Below the pieces are notes generated by a model. The model was given only the letters and a program-made list of their open reading frames with translations, had not been told where the DNA came from and ran no database searches. Shown piece after piece: positions 1 through 8,262 of a stretch of DNA of 11,878 nt. The DNA comes from a bacterium (GTDB taxonomy: Bacteria; Desulfobacterota; GWC2-55-46; S146-80; JALXFI01): positions 1 through 11,878 of the forward strand of contig JALXFI010000363.1 of the NCBI GenBank assembly GCA_027069035.1. Direction: 5' to 3'. How positions within the stretch are numbered: position 1 is the first letter of the stretch; each line of letters begins with the position of its first letter. The position numbers were made by a program, and so were the translations under genes.

Positions 1-742
1 AACTACAATCGGCGGTATGGGGGTGAAGGTATCCACCGTCGAACATCTTCTTGCCGCACTATACGGGCTTGGTATTGATAACATTATCATTGAAGTGGAT
101 GGTCCGGAAATACCCATAATGGACGGAAGCGCCGCTCCCTTTGTTTACCTCATTCAAAATGCAGGTATTGCTGTGCAGAGCGGGTTTAAGAAGTTTCTTG
201 TAGTAAAGAAAAAGATACAGGTAAACGATAATGGTAAAACGGTAACAATACTGCCTTCACAAGGCTTTAAGGTTTCTTATACCATAGACTTTGACCATCC
301 TATGCTCAGGAGTCAATCACTTTCCATTAAATGTGATGCAGGTGCATTTCAAAGAGATATAAGTAGAGCAAGGACTTTTGGATTCCTGAAAGAGGTTGAA
401 TTGATGAGGTCCATGGGCCTTGCCAAGGGAGGTTCTCTTGATAATGCCATAGTTGTGGGTGACTTCAGGATCCTCAATAAAGACGGCCTTCGTTATGACA
501 ATGAGTTTGTGCGCCATAAGATACTTGACCTTTTTGGCGATCTATCACTTCTTGGAGGTTTCTACCTTATAGGGCATATTAACGCATATAAATCAGGCCA
601 TCTTCTTAACCACAAAGTGGTTAAGAAGATAATTTCTTCCACTTCCAGGGTGGATGCAATTGAGCCGTCACTGCCTGAGGAGGTAAAGGAACACCCCCTC
701 CAGGTACCTTCTTTTAAACTGCTTCAGGGTTTTAGAGCATAA
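1..742 (+). CDS. lpxC: UDP-3-O-acyl-N-acetylglucosamine deacetylase, 5'-truncated
   Basis: LpxC is the cytoplasmic zinc amidase that removes the acetyl group from UDP-3-O-acyl-GlcNAc, the committed step of lipid A synthesis. The reading frame is open from base 2, so the true start lies upstream; 246 residues are visible against about 300 in the family. The first visible residues are TTIGGMGVKVSTVEHLLAAL, so the internal ATG at 17 is not the start. Catalytic signatures are present: the STVEHL histidine (codon at 44-46, equivalent to E. coli His79), the HKILDLFGDL motif with the other two zinc ligands (His238 and Asp242 equivalents), and the SGH histidine (His265 equivalent). The RTFGFLKE and GLAKGGSLDNAIV segments are also typical. 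The SGH region is encoded next to a perfect hairpin (600-630). The gene ends with TAA at 740-742. Family assignment is very secure. Confidence 0.97.
   Translation, partial: TTIGGMGVKVSTVEHLLAALYGLGIDNIIIEVDGPEIPIMDGSAAPFVYLIQNAGIAVQSGFKKFLVVKKKIQVNDNGKTVTILPSQGFKVSYTIDFDHPMLRSQSLSIKCDAGAFQRDISRARTFGFLKEVELMRSMGLAKGGSLDNAIVVGDFRILNKDGLRYDNEFVRHKILDLFGDLSLLGGFYLIGHINAYKSGHLLNHKVVKKIISSTSRVDAIEPSLPEEVKEHPLQVPSFKLLQGFRA
600..630. repeat. Perfect 14-bp inverted repeat within lpxC
   Basis: ATCTTCTTAACCAC (600-613) is followed by AAA and then its exact reverse complement GTGGTTAAGAAGAT (617-630). As RNA it would form an uninterrupted 14-bp stem with a 3-nt loop. It sits in the coding region just after the conserved SGH motif. 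No T-run follows on either strand, so it does not look like a rho-independent terminator. The function is unknown. Confidence 0.85.
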
Positions 743-753
743 ATTTTAAAACC
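728..753 (+). repeat. Inverted repeat spanning the lpxC stop codon
   Basis: GGTTTTA (728-734) and TAAAACC (747-753) are exact reverse complements around a 12-nt loop that contains the lpxC TAA. The stem is short and mostly A-T, with no following U-tract, so a terminator role is doubtful. Confidence 0.35.
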
Positions 754-874
754 TCTCGGATATTACCCTTCATTCGTACACCCCTATCAACAAAGCGGGA
801 CAGTATTAAGCAGAGTGCTCAAAAGCAGTTTTAGGTTTTTGGGCAACCATATTCCTATTGCTTTTTCAAACTAC

Positions 875-905
875 TTGAATTACTATATTTTATTATCAAT
901 AATAT
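875..905 (+). promoter_or_regulatory. Possible promoter or operator upstream of the DUF4390 gene
   Basis: The 187-nt gap between lpxC and the next gene becomes strongly A+T-rich near its end. TTGAAT (875-880) and TAATAT (900-905) resemble -35 and -10 boxes, but the 19-nt spacer is long. Overlapping them is a 6-2-6 palindrome, TATTAT-CA-ATAATA (891-904), which could be an operator. The rest of the gap (743-874) shows no gene. This is a weak prediction from motif shape only. Confidence 0.3.
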
Positions 906-929
906 GATCGTTTAAGGTATTGAAGTCCT

Positions 930-1526
930 ATGATAAAGGAACGCCCGGCCTTAAATTTTTTAATTATTTTTTTCTTCCTGCTTATTACGCCGCATCTTGC
1001 TATGTCAGCCAATGCGAAGGTAAGTGATCTTTCCTTGAGTAACGATTCAAAGAGCCTTGTTCTTTCATTCAACATTAAGGATGCCTTTACCAGAGATATA
1101 GAAGAAGCGATTTTGAGCGGAATTCCTACTACCTTCACCTTTTTTGTAGAGATATATAAGATAAAACGTTTTAGGAGGGATGATAAGATAATAGGTCTCA
1201 GTTTTCGTCACACCGTAAAGTACGATAATCTAAAAGAAGAGTTTGTTTTAAACTTTGATGAAGACCCCGCAAAAAAGGTAATCCTTAAAGACATGGCCTC
1301 TGTAAAAAATGCTATGACCAAGATAAACGATCTGGTTACAACATCACTTTTATCTTTTAAAGAAAACGAAATATATAATGTAAAGGTAAAGGCAAAACTT
1401 AAAACTATTAAACTTCCGTTTCCACTTAAGTATGTTCTGTTTTTTGTATCATTCTGGGATTTTAAGACAAAGTGGTCAAGTAAAACTTTTTCCGTAAAAA
1501 ACGGCAAAGTTATTGTCGTTAAATGA
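930..1526 (+). CDS. DUF4390-family secreted protein
   Basis: This 198-residue protein resembles the DUF4390 family, whose members are commonly found just upstream of NtrY-like kinases; its molecular function is not known. Residues 1-27 look like a Sec signal peptide: the basic start MIKER, a hydrophobic core LNFLIIFFFLLI, then a small-residue AMSA cleavage site. The mature part (about 28-198) is rich in predicted beta strands, with alternating segments such as SKSLVLSFNI, EFVLNFD and YNVKVKAKLK, and ends in FWDFKTKWSSKTFSV, typical of the family C-terminus. It therefore probably acts in the periplasm or on the envelope. The ATG at 930 has only a weak ribosome site (AAGG 12 nt upstream, or GAAG 4 nt upstream). 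The gene lies 122 nt before the ntrY-like kinase on the same strand. The family call is from memory of the family pattern and context. Confidence 0.8.
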   Translation: MIKERPALNFLIIFFFLLITPHLAMSANAKVSDLSLSNDSKSLVLSFNIKDAFTRDIEEAILSGIPTTFTFFVEIYKIKRFRRDDKIIGLSFRHTVKYDNLKEEFVLNFDEDPAKKVILKDMASVKNAMTKINDLVTTSLLSFKENEIYNVKVKAKLKTIKLPFPLKYVLFFVSFWDFKTKWSSKTFSVKNGKVIVVK

Positions 1527-1648
1527 TGAATTTCAACTGAAAAAGATAAAAAACTTGAATCACAGGAACTACTGAATTGCAAGTGCAATAAAAGGTGTTA
1601 CGGGTTGTCGGGGGCAGGGGCACTCCCAAGAATTATAGAAAACTTTAA

Positions 1649-3883
1649 ATGTCTGATAAAAGATTTTACAATATAGAGAATGCTGAATCTTTAAAGAGAA
1701 GGCGTGAGAGTATAATCATATTTGCAAGCGCTCTTCTTATTATCTTTCTCACCTACATAGAAACACACATATCCGCCATCAACACGCGGATACCTCTATC
1801 GAATAATATTTTGGTTTTCGGCCTCATAAATATCAATATTATACTGGTTGTTCTTCTTATCTTTCTTGTTCTGAGAAATTTTATAAAGCTTTTTTTTGAC
1901 AGGCGCAGAGGCGTTCTGGGTTCTAAGCTTAGAACAAAATTAGTGGCATCATTTGTTACATTAACCCTTGTTCCTGCATTTTTACTTTTTTTTATAGCCA
2001 CAGGGTTTATAACTCGAAGTATCGAGGGTTGGTTTGGAATCGGTATCGAAGACTCCCTCAAAGAGTCCCTTGAAGTGGCAAAGACTTATTATAAGGAGGT
2101 CTCCGACCGTTCTCTTTACTTTTCAAGGGTTATTGCAGTAACGATTGCAGAGAAGGGTGGTTTAACTCCGGAAAGATACGGCGAGATAAGAAAATACATA
2201 GAGACAAAGAAAAAAGAGAACGGTCTCGGCTCAATTGAGGTCTTTGACAATAGAGGGCGTTCTGTTGTAAATGTTATTTCCGAATCCGTAAATCCATCCT
2301 TTATAAAGAATACAAACACCGAGATAATAAAAAAAGCATTTAATGGAGAGGGATTTACAAATATACGGTCTACTCCGTCAGGGGATATTATCATGGCAGT
2401 TGCTCCTATATCTACTACATGGGCGCCTCAAGAGATCTCTGGTGTTGTACTCATAAGTCATTATGTGCCAACTACATTAATGGCTAAAATGCAGGATATT
2501 TCCGATGCGGTAAAAGAATACCGCCAGTTAGAGGTTTTAAAAGGGCCTGTTAAAATGAGTTACTCTATAATACTTTTGATAATCACACTGGCAATTGTAT
2601 TTTTATCTACGTGGATAGGTTTACAGGTTGCAAAAAGTATTACAGCGCCGATACAAAGCCTTGCAGAAGGTACATTTGCCGTTTCTACAGGCAACCTTGA
2701 TTATAAAATAGAAGGCGAGGAGTACAATAATGAGATCGGTACCCTTGTAAGATCATTTAACAGGATGACAAAAGAGTTGAAGAGCAATAAATCGAACCTT
2801 GAGAACGCATATACCGTACTTAAGAATACGAACATTGAGTTGGAACAGCGCCGCAAGTATATGGAGATAGTTTTAGGTAATGTTGCAGCAGGTGTTATAT
2901 CTATAGACAAAGCCGGCAGAATAACTACAATCAACAGGGCGGCGGAAGAGATGCTCAATGTCAACACGAAGACGGTCTTGTCAAAGAACTACAAGGAGGT
3001 GATGAAGGCCGAACATCTTGATGTTCTCAGGGATATGATAAAAGATATGAACAGATTCTCTCTCGACAGCATTGAGAGACAACTTAAGCTAAAGGTAAGA
3101 GGCAAGCTTTTAACCTTATTTGTAAGCCTTACTATTCTTAAGGAAGAGAACAATAATTATATGGGAATGGTCGCAGTTTTTGATGACCTTTCACATCTTC
3201 TTAAAACCCAGAGAATGATGGCATGGAAAGAAGTTGCAAGAAGGATAGCGCATGAAATAAAAAATCCGCTTACACCGATAAAACTCTCGGCTCAAAGGTT
3301 GAGGAAAAAATATCTTTCTCACTTTGAAGGAGACGGCAAAATATTCAACGAGTGTACCAATACCATTATAAAACAGGTAGATGAACTCAAACTGCTTGTC
3401 AATGAGTTTTCCCATTTTGCACGTATGCCCGCCGCCAACCCCGAGCCGAACAACATCAATGATGTCGTAAAAGAGGCTTCAACTCTTTATGAAGGCGCTC
3501 ATAAAGCAGTCAAGTTTGATTATCATATTGATGAGTCTATACCTATAATGGATATAGACAGAGACCAGATAAAGAGGGCTGTTATAAACCTGCTTGAAAA
3601 CTCGGTTGAATCTATCGAAGGTGAGGGCAATATCAATATAAAGACCGCATACATATCTGAGATGCGTCTGGCAAGGATAGAGATATCGGATACAGGCTGT
3701 GGCATAGCCCATGAGGATAGAGCAAGACTTTTTGAGCCGTATTTTTCTACAAAGAAATCCGGAACAGGGCTTGGGCTTGCCATAGTAAGCAACATAGTGG
3801 CGGACCACCACGGCTATATAAGGGTTAAAGACAATCAGCCTGTAGGCACAAGATTTATAATTGAACTTCCGGTAAAGAGTTAA
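1649..3883 (+). CDS. ntrY: NtrY-like membrane sensor histidine kinase
   Basis: A 744-residue sensor kinase that should autophosphorylate and pass the phosphate to the NtrX-like regulator encoded next. Three hydrophobic segments lie near the N-terminus (about 22-38, 54-77, 98-121). They are followed by a predicted periplasmic region of about 180 residues (122-303), a fourth membrane helix (304-327), a HAMP linker (about 325-380), a PAS domain (about 400-515), HisKA and HATPase_c. His535 in RRIAHEIKNPLTP is the phosphoacceptor. The N-box (NLLEN, 647-651), the G1 box (DTGCGI, from 681) and the G2 box (GTGLGL, 705-710) are complete, so the enzyme should be active. The domain order is that of NtrY. 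A stop codon directly precedes the ATG (TAA at 1646-1648), which excludes a longer form from ATG, but there is no clear Shine-Dalgarno. The sensed signal cannot be told from the sequence. It is separated from the regulator gene by 29 nt. Confidence 0.93.
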   Translation: MSDKRFYNIENAESLKRRRESIIIFASALLIIFLTYIETHISAINTRIPLSNNILVFGLININIILVVLLIFLVLRNFIKLFFDRRRGVLGSKLRTKLVASFVTLTLVPAFLLFFIATGFITRSIEGWFGIGIEDSLKESLEVAKTYYKEVSDRSLYFSRVIAVTIAEKGGLTPERYGEIRKYIETKKKENGLGSIEVFDNRGRSVVNVISESVNPSFIKNTNTEIIKKAFNGEGFTNIRSTPSGDIIMAVAPISTTWAPQEISGVVLISHYVPTTLMAKMQDISDAVKEYRQLEVLKGPVKMSYSIILLIITLAIVFLSTWIGLQVAKSITAPIQSLAEGTFAVSTGNLDYKIEGEEYNNEIGTLVRSFNRMTKELKSNKSNLENAYTVLKNTNIELEQRRKYMEIVLGNVAAGVISIDKAGRITTINRAAEEMLNVNTKTVLSKNYKEVMKAEHLDVLRDMIKDMNRFSLDSIERQLKLKVRGKLLTLFVSLTILKEENNNYMGMVAVFDDLSHLLKTQRMMAWKEVARRIAHEIKNPLTPIKLSAQRLRKKYLSHFEGDGKIFNECTNTIIKQVDELKLLVNEFSHFARMPAANPEPNNINDVVKEASTLYEGAHKAVKFDYHIDESIPIMDIDRDQIKRAVINLLENSVESIEGEGNINIKTAYISEMRLARIEISDTGCGIAHEDRARLFEPYFSTKKSGTGLGLAIVSNIVADHHGYIRVKDNQPVGTRFIIELPVKS

Positions 3884-3912
3884 TTTAAACTTAAGATAGG
3901 GGTTCCGTTTAT

Positions 3913-5277
3913 ATGAAGGTATTGGTAGTTGATGATGAAGAAAGTATAAGAACGGCGATAGAAGGCATCTTAAAGGACGAGGGATACAACGTTCACCTTG
4001 CAAGTAATGGAGAGGCGGCGCTTAAAGTTTTTGACGGTTTTACCCCTGACATTGTCCTGCTTGATATCTGGATGCCGGGGCTTGATGGTATTGAAGTGTT
4101 AAAGAGGATTAAGGAGAAGAAACCTGCAACCGAAGTGATCATGATATCGGGACACGGCAATGTAGAAGTTGCCGTAAAGGCCACGAAATTAGGGGCGTAT
4201 GATTTCATTGAAAAACCGCTGTCTCTTGAAAAAGTACTCCTTGCCGTAAGCCATGCCTTAAAGAAAAAAAATCTCCAGCAGGCAAACAGGAATCTTTTGG
4301 AAAAGATGGAGAAGAAATATGAACTCATCGGCGTCAGTAAGGTCGTTAGAGTCTTAAAGGAGCAGATAGAAACGGTGGCTCCTACAGAGGGCTGGATCCT
4401 TATAACCGGAGAAAACGGCACCGGCAAGGAGCTGATAGCAAGGAATGTTCATCTCTTAAGCAAAAGAAGGGATAGTGCATTCGTTGAAGTAAATTGTGCC
4501 GCAATCCCCGAAGACCTTATAGAAAGCGAACTCTTTGGTTATGAAAAGGGGGCGTTTACTGGAGCCAATGTAAGAAAAGAGGGAAAGTTTGATAAAGCGA
4601 ACGGTGGCACGATATTTCTTGATGAGATAGGGGATATGAGTTTAAGGACCCAGGCAAAGGTGTTAAGGATTTTACAGGAGCAGAGTTTTATGAGGGTGGG
4701 CGGAACCGAGAATATTCAGGTTGACGTAAGGGTCATTGCCGCAACCAATAAGGACCTTAAGGTAGAGATGGAAAAGGGAAATTTCAGAGAAGACCTTTAT
4801 TATCGGCTCAATGTAATTCCATTTCATATTCCTTCTTTAAGGGAAAGATCAGAGGACATACCGGTCTTTATAGATTTCTTTTTGAATGTATATACAACTG
4901 AGACCGGTAAAAGGAGTAAGAGCATCTCAAGAGAGGCGCGTGATATGCTTAAGACTTACACATGGCCCGGCAATGTCAGAGAACTTAAAAACCTGATTGA
5001 GAGGCTTGTTATAATGTCTCCTGGAGAGATGATAGGTGTTAATGATCTGCCGGATTATATAAGAAAAGGGAAAGAAACACTCCAGTTTAACGGGGTGATT
5101 CAGACCTCTTCTCTGAAAGCCGCACGTCAAAGATTTGAAAGAGAATTTATACTGGCAAAATTAGAGAAAAACAATGGTAATATATCCAAGACGGCTGATA
5201 GTATAGGCATTGAGAGGAGCAGTCTTTACAGAAAGATAAAATCATATAATATTGAGATAGCAGAGGAAAAGGATTGA
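3913..5277 (+). CDS. ntrX: NtrX-like sigma-54-dependent response regulator
   Basis: A 454-residue NtrC-family transcription activator, the probable partner of the adjacent kinase. The receiver domain (1-118) has the acidic pair Asp8/Asp9, phosphoacceptor Asp51 (LLDIWMPG), Ser79 and Lys101. The AAA+ domain (about 138-370) carries Walker A GENGTGKE (166-173), the sigma-54 contact loop GAFTGA (213-218), Walker B GGTIFLDEIGD (231-241), and the WPGNVREL motif (351-358). A Fis-type helix-turn-helix fills about 403-447 (ISKTADSIGIERSSLYRKI). All elements needed for ATP-driven opening of sigma-54 promoters are present; some NtrX proteins of other phyla lack GAFTGA. The ATG at 3913 is preceded by an AGGGG-like ribosome site (about 3898-3902). 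I found no good sigma-54 promoter in this window, so its targets are probably elsewhere. Confidence 0.94.
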   Translation: MKVLVVDDEESIRTAIEGILKDEGYNVHLASNGEAALKVFDGFTPDIVLLDIWMPGLDGIEVLKRIKEKKPATEVIMISGHGNVEVAVKATKLGAYDFIEKPLSLEKVLLAVSHALKKKNLQQANRNLLEKMEKKYELIGVSKVVRVLKEQIETVAPTEGWILITGENGTGKELIARNVHLLSKRRDSAFVEVNCAAIPEDLIESELFGYEKGAFTGANVRKEGKFDKANGGTIFLDEIGDMSLRTQAKVLRILQEQSFMRVGGTENIQVDVRVIAATNKDLKVEMEKGNFREDLYYRLNVIPFHIPSLRERSEDIPVFIDFFLNVYTTETGKRSKSISREARDMLKTYTWPGNVRELKNLIERLVIMSPGEMIGVNDLPDYIRKGKETLQFNGVIQTSSLKAARQRFEREFILAKLEKNNGNISKTADSIGIERSSLYRKIKSYNIEIAEEKD

Positions 5278-5280
5278 AAT

Positions 5281-6441
5281 ATGCGTGATATGGAAGATGG
5301 TTTGAGCGATGAAAAGCGGCTTAAGGATGCCATACACTCTATCTACACCGTAAATCTAAGGGTGAAGCCTGAGGAGAAGGTTCTTGTATTTACCGACTAT
5401 CCGAACCGTGATGAAAAGATGCGAAAGGCAGACGGTTTAAGGAGAAAGACGCTTTTAAGGATAGCCAAACTTACGGCTCAGGTGGGCAGGGAGCTTTGCA
5501 AAACATCGTTTATAAAATACCCCTCGCTTGGCTCTCACGGCGTTGAGCCGCCTCAGGATGTCTGGGAGGCAGGACTTGGAGAAAACATTTGTAACGGGAT
5601 GACTCAGACAGGATTGCTTAAAAAGATACGCAATAAGAAAATATCTTCCGTTAGCAGCGATATGGATGCCCTTATAAAGGCCCGCCACCGCGATGGTGTT
5701 GATGCCGTTATAGCCCTTTCCAACTTTTCTACAAGCCACACCATCTTTCGGGATCTTATGAACAGGAAGGGAGTGCGATATGCCAGCATGCCGCTTTTTG
5801 ATGAAGAGATGTTCTATGGCCCTATGTCTGTTGACTGGAAGGCGATGTGGAAAAGGACATACAGACTTGCCGAAATGATGGAAGATGGAGAGACTGTATC
5901 TATAGAGTCTCCTAACGGGACCAATATTACTATGTCTTATAAAGGGAGAAAGGTTTTAACCGATACGGGTTGTTTGACAGAACCCGGTTCCTTTGGCAAT
6001 CTGCCTTCAGGTGAGGTCTTCCTGGCGCCTGTTGAAGGCTCTGCCACGGGAATACTTGTAATAGATTGGGCGCCTACGCATAAGCTGAAGTCCTCACTTA
6101 TCCTTGAGATAAAAAATGGGATGGTTAAAGAGATAAAAGGAGGAGACCCTTACAGGAACGAGCTTGACCTTCTGCTTAAAAAGGACATGAATTTCAGAAA
6201 CATAGCCGAACTCGGCATAGGCACGAACGATAAGGCAAAAAGGCCTGACAATATCCTTGAATCTGAGAAGATACTCGGCACCATACATATTGCACTGGGT
6301 GATAATTTTTCATTCGGAGGCAGGGTAAGGACGCCGTTTCATCAGGACTACATTGTATTTAACCCGACTCTTAAGACTATCTCTTCATCGGGACAAAGCA
6401 AAGTTATCTTGAAAACAGGCATTCTCAAAGGTTTTTATTAA
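5281..6441 (+). CDS. M29-type (thermophilic) metallo-aminopeptidase
   Basis: This 386-residue protein resembles the M29 aminopeptidases (AmpS/AmpT/PepS), cytoplasmic two-metal enzymes that remove N-terminal residues from peptides. The five expected metal-ligand positions can be matched in order: Glu245 (LPSGEVFLAP), Glu310 (IAELGIGTND), His336 (GTIHIALGDN), and His354 with Asp356 (TPFHQDYIV). This suggests an active enzyme. It is close to the usual length of about 400 residues. The ATG at 5281 is only 3 nt past the ntrX stop and has an AAGGA ribosome site (5269-5273) inside the end of ntrX, so translation is probably coupled. A second ATG at 5290 is less well spaced. The N-terminal 70 residues are unusually basic (EKMRKADGLRRKTLLRIAK). 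The family call rests on these motifs; substrate specificity is unknown. Confidence 0.85.
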   Translation: MRDMEDGLSDEKRLKDAIHSIYTVNLRVKPEEKVLVFTDYPNRDEKMRKADGLRRKTLLRIAKLTAQVGRELCKTSFIKYPSLGSHGVEPPQDVWEAGLGENICNGMTQTGLLKKIRNKKISSVSSDMDALIKARHRDGVDAVIALSNFSTSHTIFRDLMNRKGVRYASMPLFDEEMFYGPMSVDWKAMWKRTYRLAEMMEDGETVSIESPNGTNITMSYKGRKVLTDTGCLTEPGSFGNLPSGEVFLAPVEGSATGILVIDWAPTHKLKSSLILEIKNGMVKEIKGGDPYRNELDLLLKKDMNFRNIAELGIGTNDKAKRPDNILESEKILGTIHIALGDNFSFGGRVRTPFHQDYIVFNPTLKTISSSGQSKVILKTGILKGFY

Positions 6442-6492
6442 TTGGTTGAGTATCTACGTATTGTTTCACAGTAAAGTGCGGATGATTGAAGG

Positions 6493-8157
6493 TTATAATA
6501 AAAAATGAGAGTGATTTTTCTGTGACTTAAAAACATGGGGGTTGTCCCTATGTATTAGTGCAGGGTAGGCTATATTTGTTATGTGGGAATTTATGCGTTT
6601 TAGGTTTGTAAGTATGTCAAGGTGTATTGAACTGGTGTCTATGGACTCACGAAGCCCCATGTGAAGACGGTCGATATGTGCCTGTCTTAAGGCGCTTTCT
6701 TTTTCAGCGATCTCCGCCTTTTTATCAAGGAGCCTTTGGGCAAGTTCTCTGTCACTGCCTGTAAATGTAAGCACCCCGAGTCTGTAGTTTTCAAGCACCA
6801 TAGCATGAAAAGAAACTATCTCATCAAGCCCATTCTTAGAAAATAAAAAATTGTTCTTTATCTTCTTCTTGGCAAGCTCCATAAGGTTTTTATCTATCAC
6901 ATCGCCTATGTTTTCAAGGTCGCTTGTAAAGGCTATTATCTCCATCTCTCTTTCCGCCTGCTCATCGGTAAGGCTCTCTTTGGATAGTTTGGTAAGGTAG
7001 AGTTTTATTGCCCTGTCAAGACAGTCAACGCGGTCATCATCTTTTTCAATCTTGCCTACAAGCTTCCTGTCGTCCCTTTTAAATGCTTCAATAGAGTTTT
7101 TAAGCATATCATGGATAATATCGGACATCCTTAAGGCCTCCCTTACGGCCTGACCAAGTGCAAGGGGAGGAGAGCCTAAAACCCTTGTATCGAGATATTT
7201 TGGTCCGAAACGCTTTTCCTTCTCAGAACCTTCCGGTATTAGCAATTGGACAAGCCGTGTAAATGGATTGGTAAAAGGGAGAAAAACAAAGGCTATAGCT
7301 ACGTTGAAGATGGTGTGGGCGTTGGCAACCTGTCTTCCCGGGTCGCTTGATGTGTAGCTTACAATTTCTGCAAACCGGTCTATAAACGGCATAAATATGA
7401 TAACACCGAAGACCTTGAAGAGCGTATGCGCAAGAGCGACCCTTTTGGCATCAGTGTTTGCTCCGATGCTTGATGTAAAAGCGGTTACACATGTACCTAT
7501 GTTTGCTCCGAGTATAATGGGTATAGATGCATTTATATCAATAATTCCCTTAAGGGTTAGTGTAAGGGCAAGCCCTATGGTGGCGGCGCTTGAGTGTATA
7601 AGGGCGGTAAAAAGGGCGGAAACTATGATACCCATAAGCGGATCTCCGCTTATAGCGGCAAATATGCCCTTTATAAGCTCGCTGTGTGATATGGGTGAGA
7701 GCGTTTCAATAAGTATCTTTAGCGCAAGAAAAACAAATGCAAAGCCTAAAACGCTCTGTCCTATATCCTTTATAAACGGTTTTTTCTTCTGAAACGACAT
7801 AAGCGCTCCGATGCCTATCATAAATACAGCATAATCATATACCCTGAAGGCTATGATCTGAACGGTAAGCGTTGTCCCGATATCTGCTCCAAGGATAATG
7901 CCCATCGTCTGTTTCAGGCCTATAAGACCTGAGGCAACAAAACCTACGAGCATAACGGAGGTGGCGCTGCTGCTCTGAAGAAGTGAGGTCATAAACGCCC
8001 CCAATATCATTGCCTTGAACCTGTTGCCGGTAAGGGAAAGCAATATGTGTCTAAGTCTTTTGCCCGCTGCTTTCTGCAGTCCGTCACCGGCAAGCCTCAT
8101 TCCGTAAAGGAGGAGGCAGACGCCGCCAAAGAGACTGAAAATCACAAAGGATACCAT
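6493..8157 (-). CDS. Na+/phosphate cotransporter family protein with C-terminal PhoU-like domain
   Basis: This inner-membrane protein of the NptA/Na-Pi cotransporter type probably moves phosphate with sodium; several bacterial relatives are thought to export phosphate. The membrane part (about 1-310) holds the two inverted repeats of the family: QSSSAT (61-66) with GADIGT (90-95), and HSSAAT (188-193) with GANIGT (217-222). In the second repeat His replaces the usual Gln, a variant I recall in related proteins. A helical PhoU-like domain follows (about 335-535), then a polar tail ending SQKNHSHFLL. I chose the ATG at 8157 (554 residues) because GGAG lies 9 nt upstream of it (minus strand, 8170-8167). 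A longer form from a TTG at 8172 has no ribosome site and would itself contain that GGAG. The gene converges on the aminopeptidase and diverges from the GGDEF gene. Confidence 0.9.
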   Translation of the reverse strand: MVSFVIFSLFGGVCLLLYGMRLAGDGLQKAAGKRLRHILLSLTGNRFKAMILGAFMTSLLQSSSATSVMLVGFVASGLIGLKQTMGIILGADIGTTLTVQIIAFRVYDYAVFMIGIGALMSFQKKKPFIKDIGQSVLGFAFVFLALKILIETLSPISHSELIKGIFAAISGDPLMGIIVSALFTALIHSSAATIGLALTLTLKGIIDINASIPIILGANIGTCVTAFTSSIGANTDAKRVALAHTLFKVFGVIIFMPFIDRFAEIVSYTSSDPGRQVANAHTIFNVAIAFVFLPFTNPFTRLVQLLIPEGSEKEKRFGPKYLDTRVLGSPPLALGQAVREALRMSDIIHDMLKNSIEAFKRDDRKLVGKIEKDDDRVDCLDRAIKLYLTKLSKESLTDEQAEREMEIIAFTSDLENIGDVIDKNLMELAKKKIKNNFLFSKNGLDEIVSFHAMVLENYRLGVLTFTGSDRELAQRLLDKKAEIAEKESALRQAHIDRLHMGLRESIDTSSIHLDILTNLKRINSHITNIAYPALIHRDNPHVFKSQKNHSHFLL

Positions 8158-8179
8158 AAATGGTTGCTCCAAAAGAAAA

Positions 8180-8209
8180 AATATGTTAAATTAGCATAGT
8201 TAAACTCAA
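8180..8209 (-). promoter_or_regulatory. Possible promoter for the Na/Pi transporter gene
   Basis: Reading the minus strand, TTGAGT (8209-8204) and CATATT (8185-8180) each match four of six consensus bases, with an 18-nt spacer. The -10 box lies about 23 nt before the chosen ATG. Weak, from motif shape only. Confidence 0.25.
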
Positions 8210-8212
8210 GTT

Positions 8213-8256
8213 TTGATAAATGTGAATTGGGAGTTATTATTCATTAATTCTATACT
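8213..8256 (+). promoter_or_regulatory. Candidate sigma-70-type promoters for the GGDEF gene
   Basis: Two overlapping candidates exist in this very A+T-rich stretch. TTGATA (8213-8218) with TATTAT (8235-8240) has a 16-nt spacer. TTGGGA (8227-8232) with TATACT (8251-8256) has an 18-nt spacer. Either would start transcription roughly 95-115 nt before the ATG at 8362, leaving a leader. Which one is used, if any, cannot be told from sequence alone. Confidence 0.4.
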
Positions 8257-8262
8257 ATACCA

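Noticed and set aside
1576..1620. Short hairpin ATTGC/GCAAT and a GGGGCA tandem repeat before ntrY
   Set aside because: The stem is only 5 bp with no T-run, and the repeat has just two copies; neither exceeds what chance would give.
3479..4003. A 174-codon minus-strand open frame across the end of ntrY and the start of ntrX
   Set aside because: It overlaps two strongly supported genes on the other strand, shows no recognisable motif, and has a composition expected of an antisense shadow.
3993..4427. A 144-codon minus-strand open frame opposite the NtrX receiver and AAA+ start
   Set aside because: It lies fully within the ntrX coding sequence and shows no motif; the sense strand encodes conserved catalytic elements.
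6266..6295. Sigma-54-like promoter (GGCAC...TTGC) inside the aminopeptidase gene
   Set aside because: The GG and GC elements are 15 nt apart instead of the required 12, and the site lies inside coding sequence.
6442..6519. Possible bidirectional terminator between the convergent aminopeptidase and transporter genes
   Set aside because: The only pairing found is AAAAAT/ATTTTT (6501-6506 with 6514-6519), an all-A-T stem within the transporter's 3' coding end; it is too weak to call a terminator.
7397..7792. A 131-codon plus-strand open frame opposite the Na/Pi transporter gene
   Set aside because: It is antisense to the conserved transmembrane repeats of the transporter and has no features of its own.
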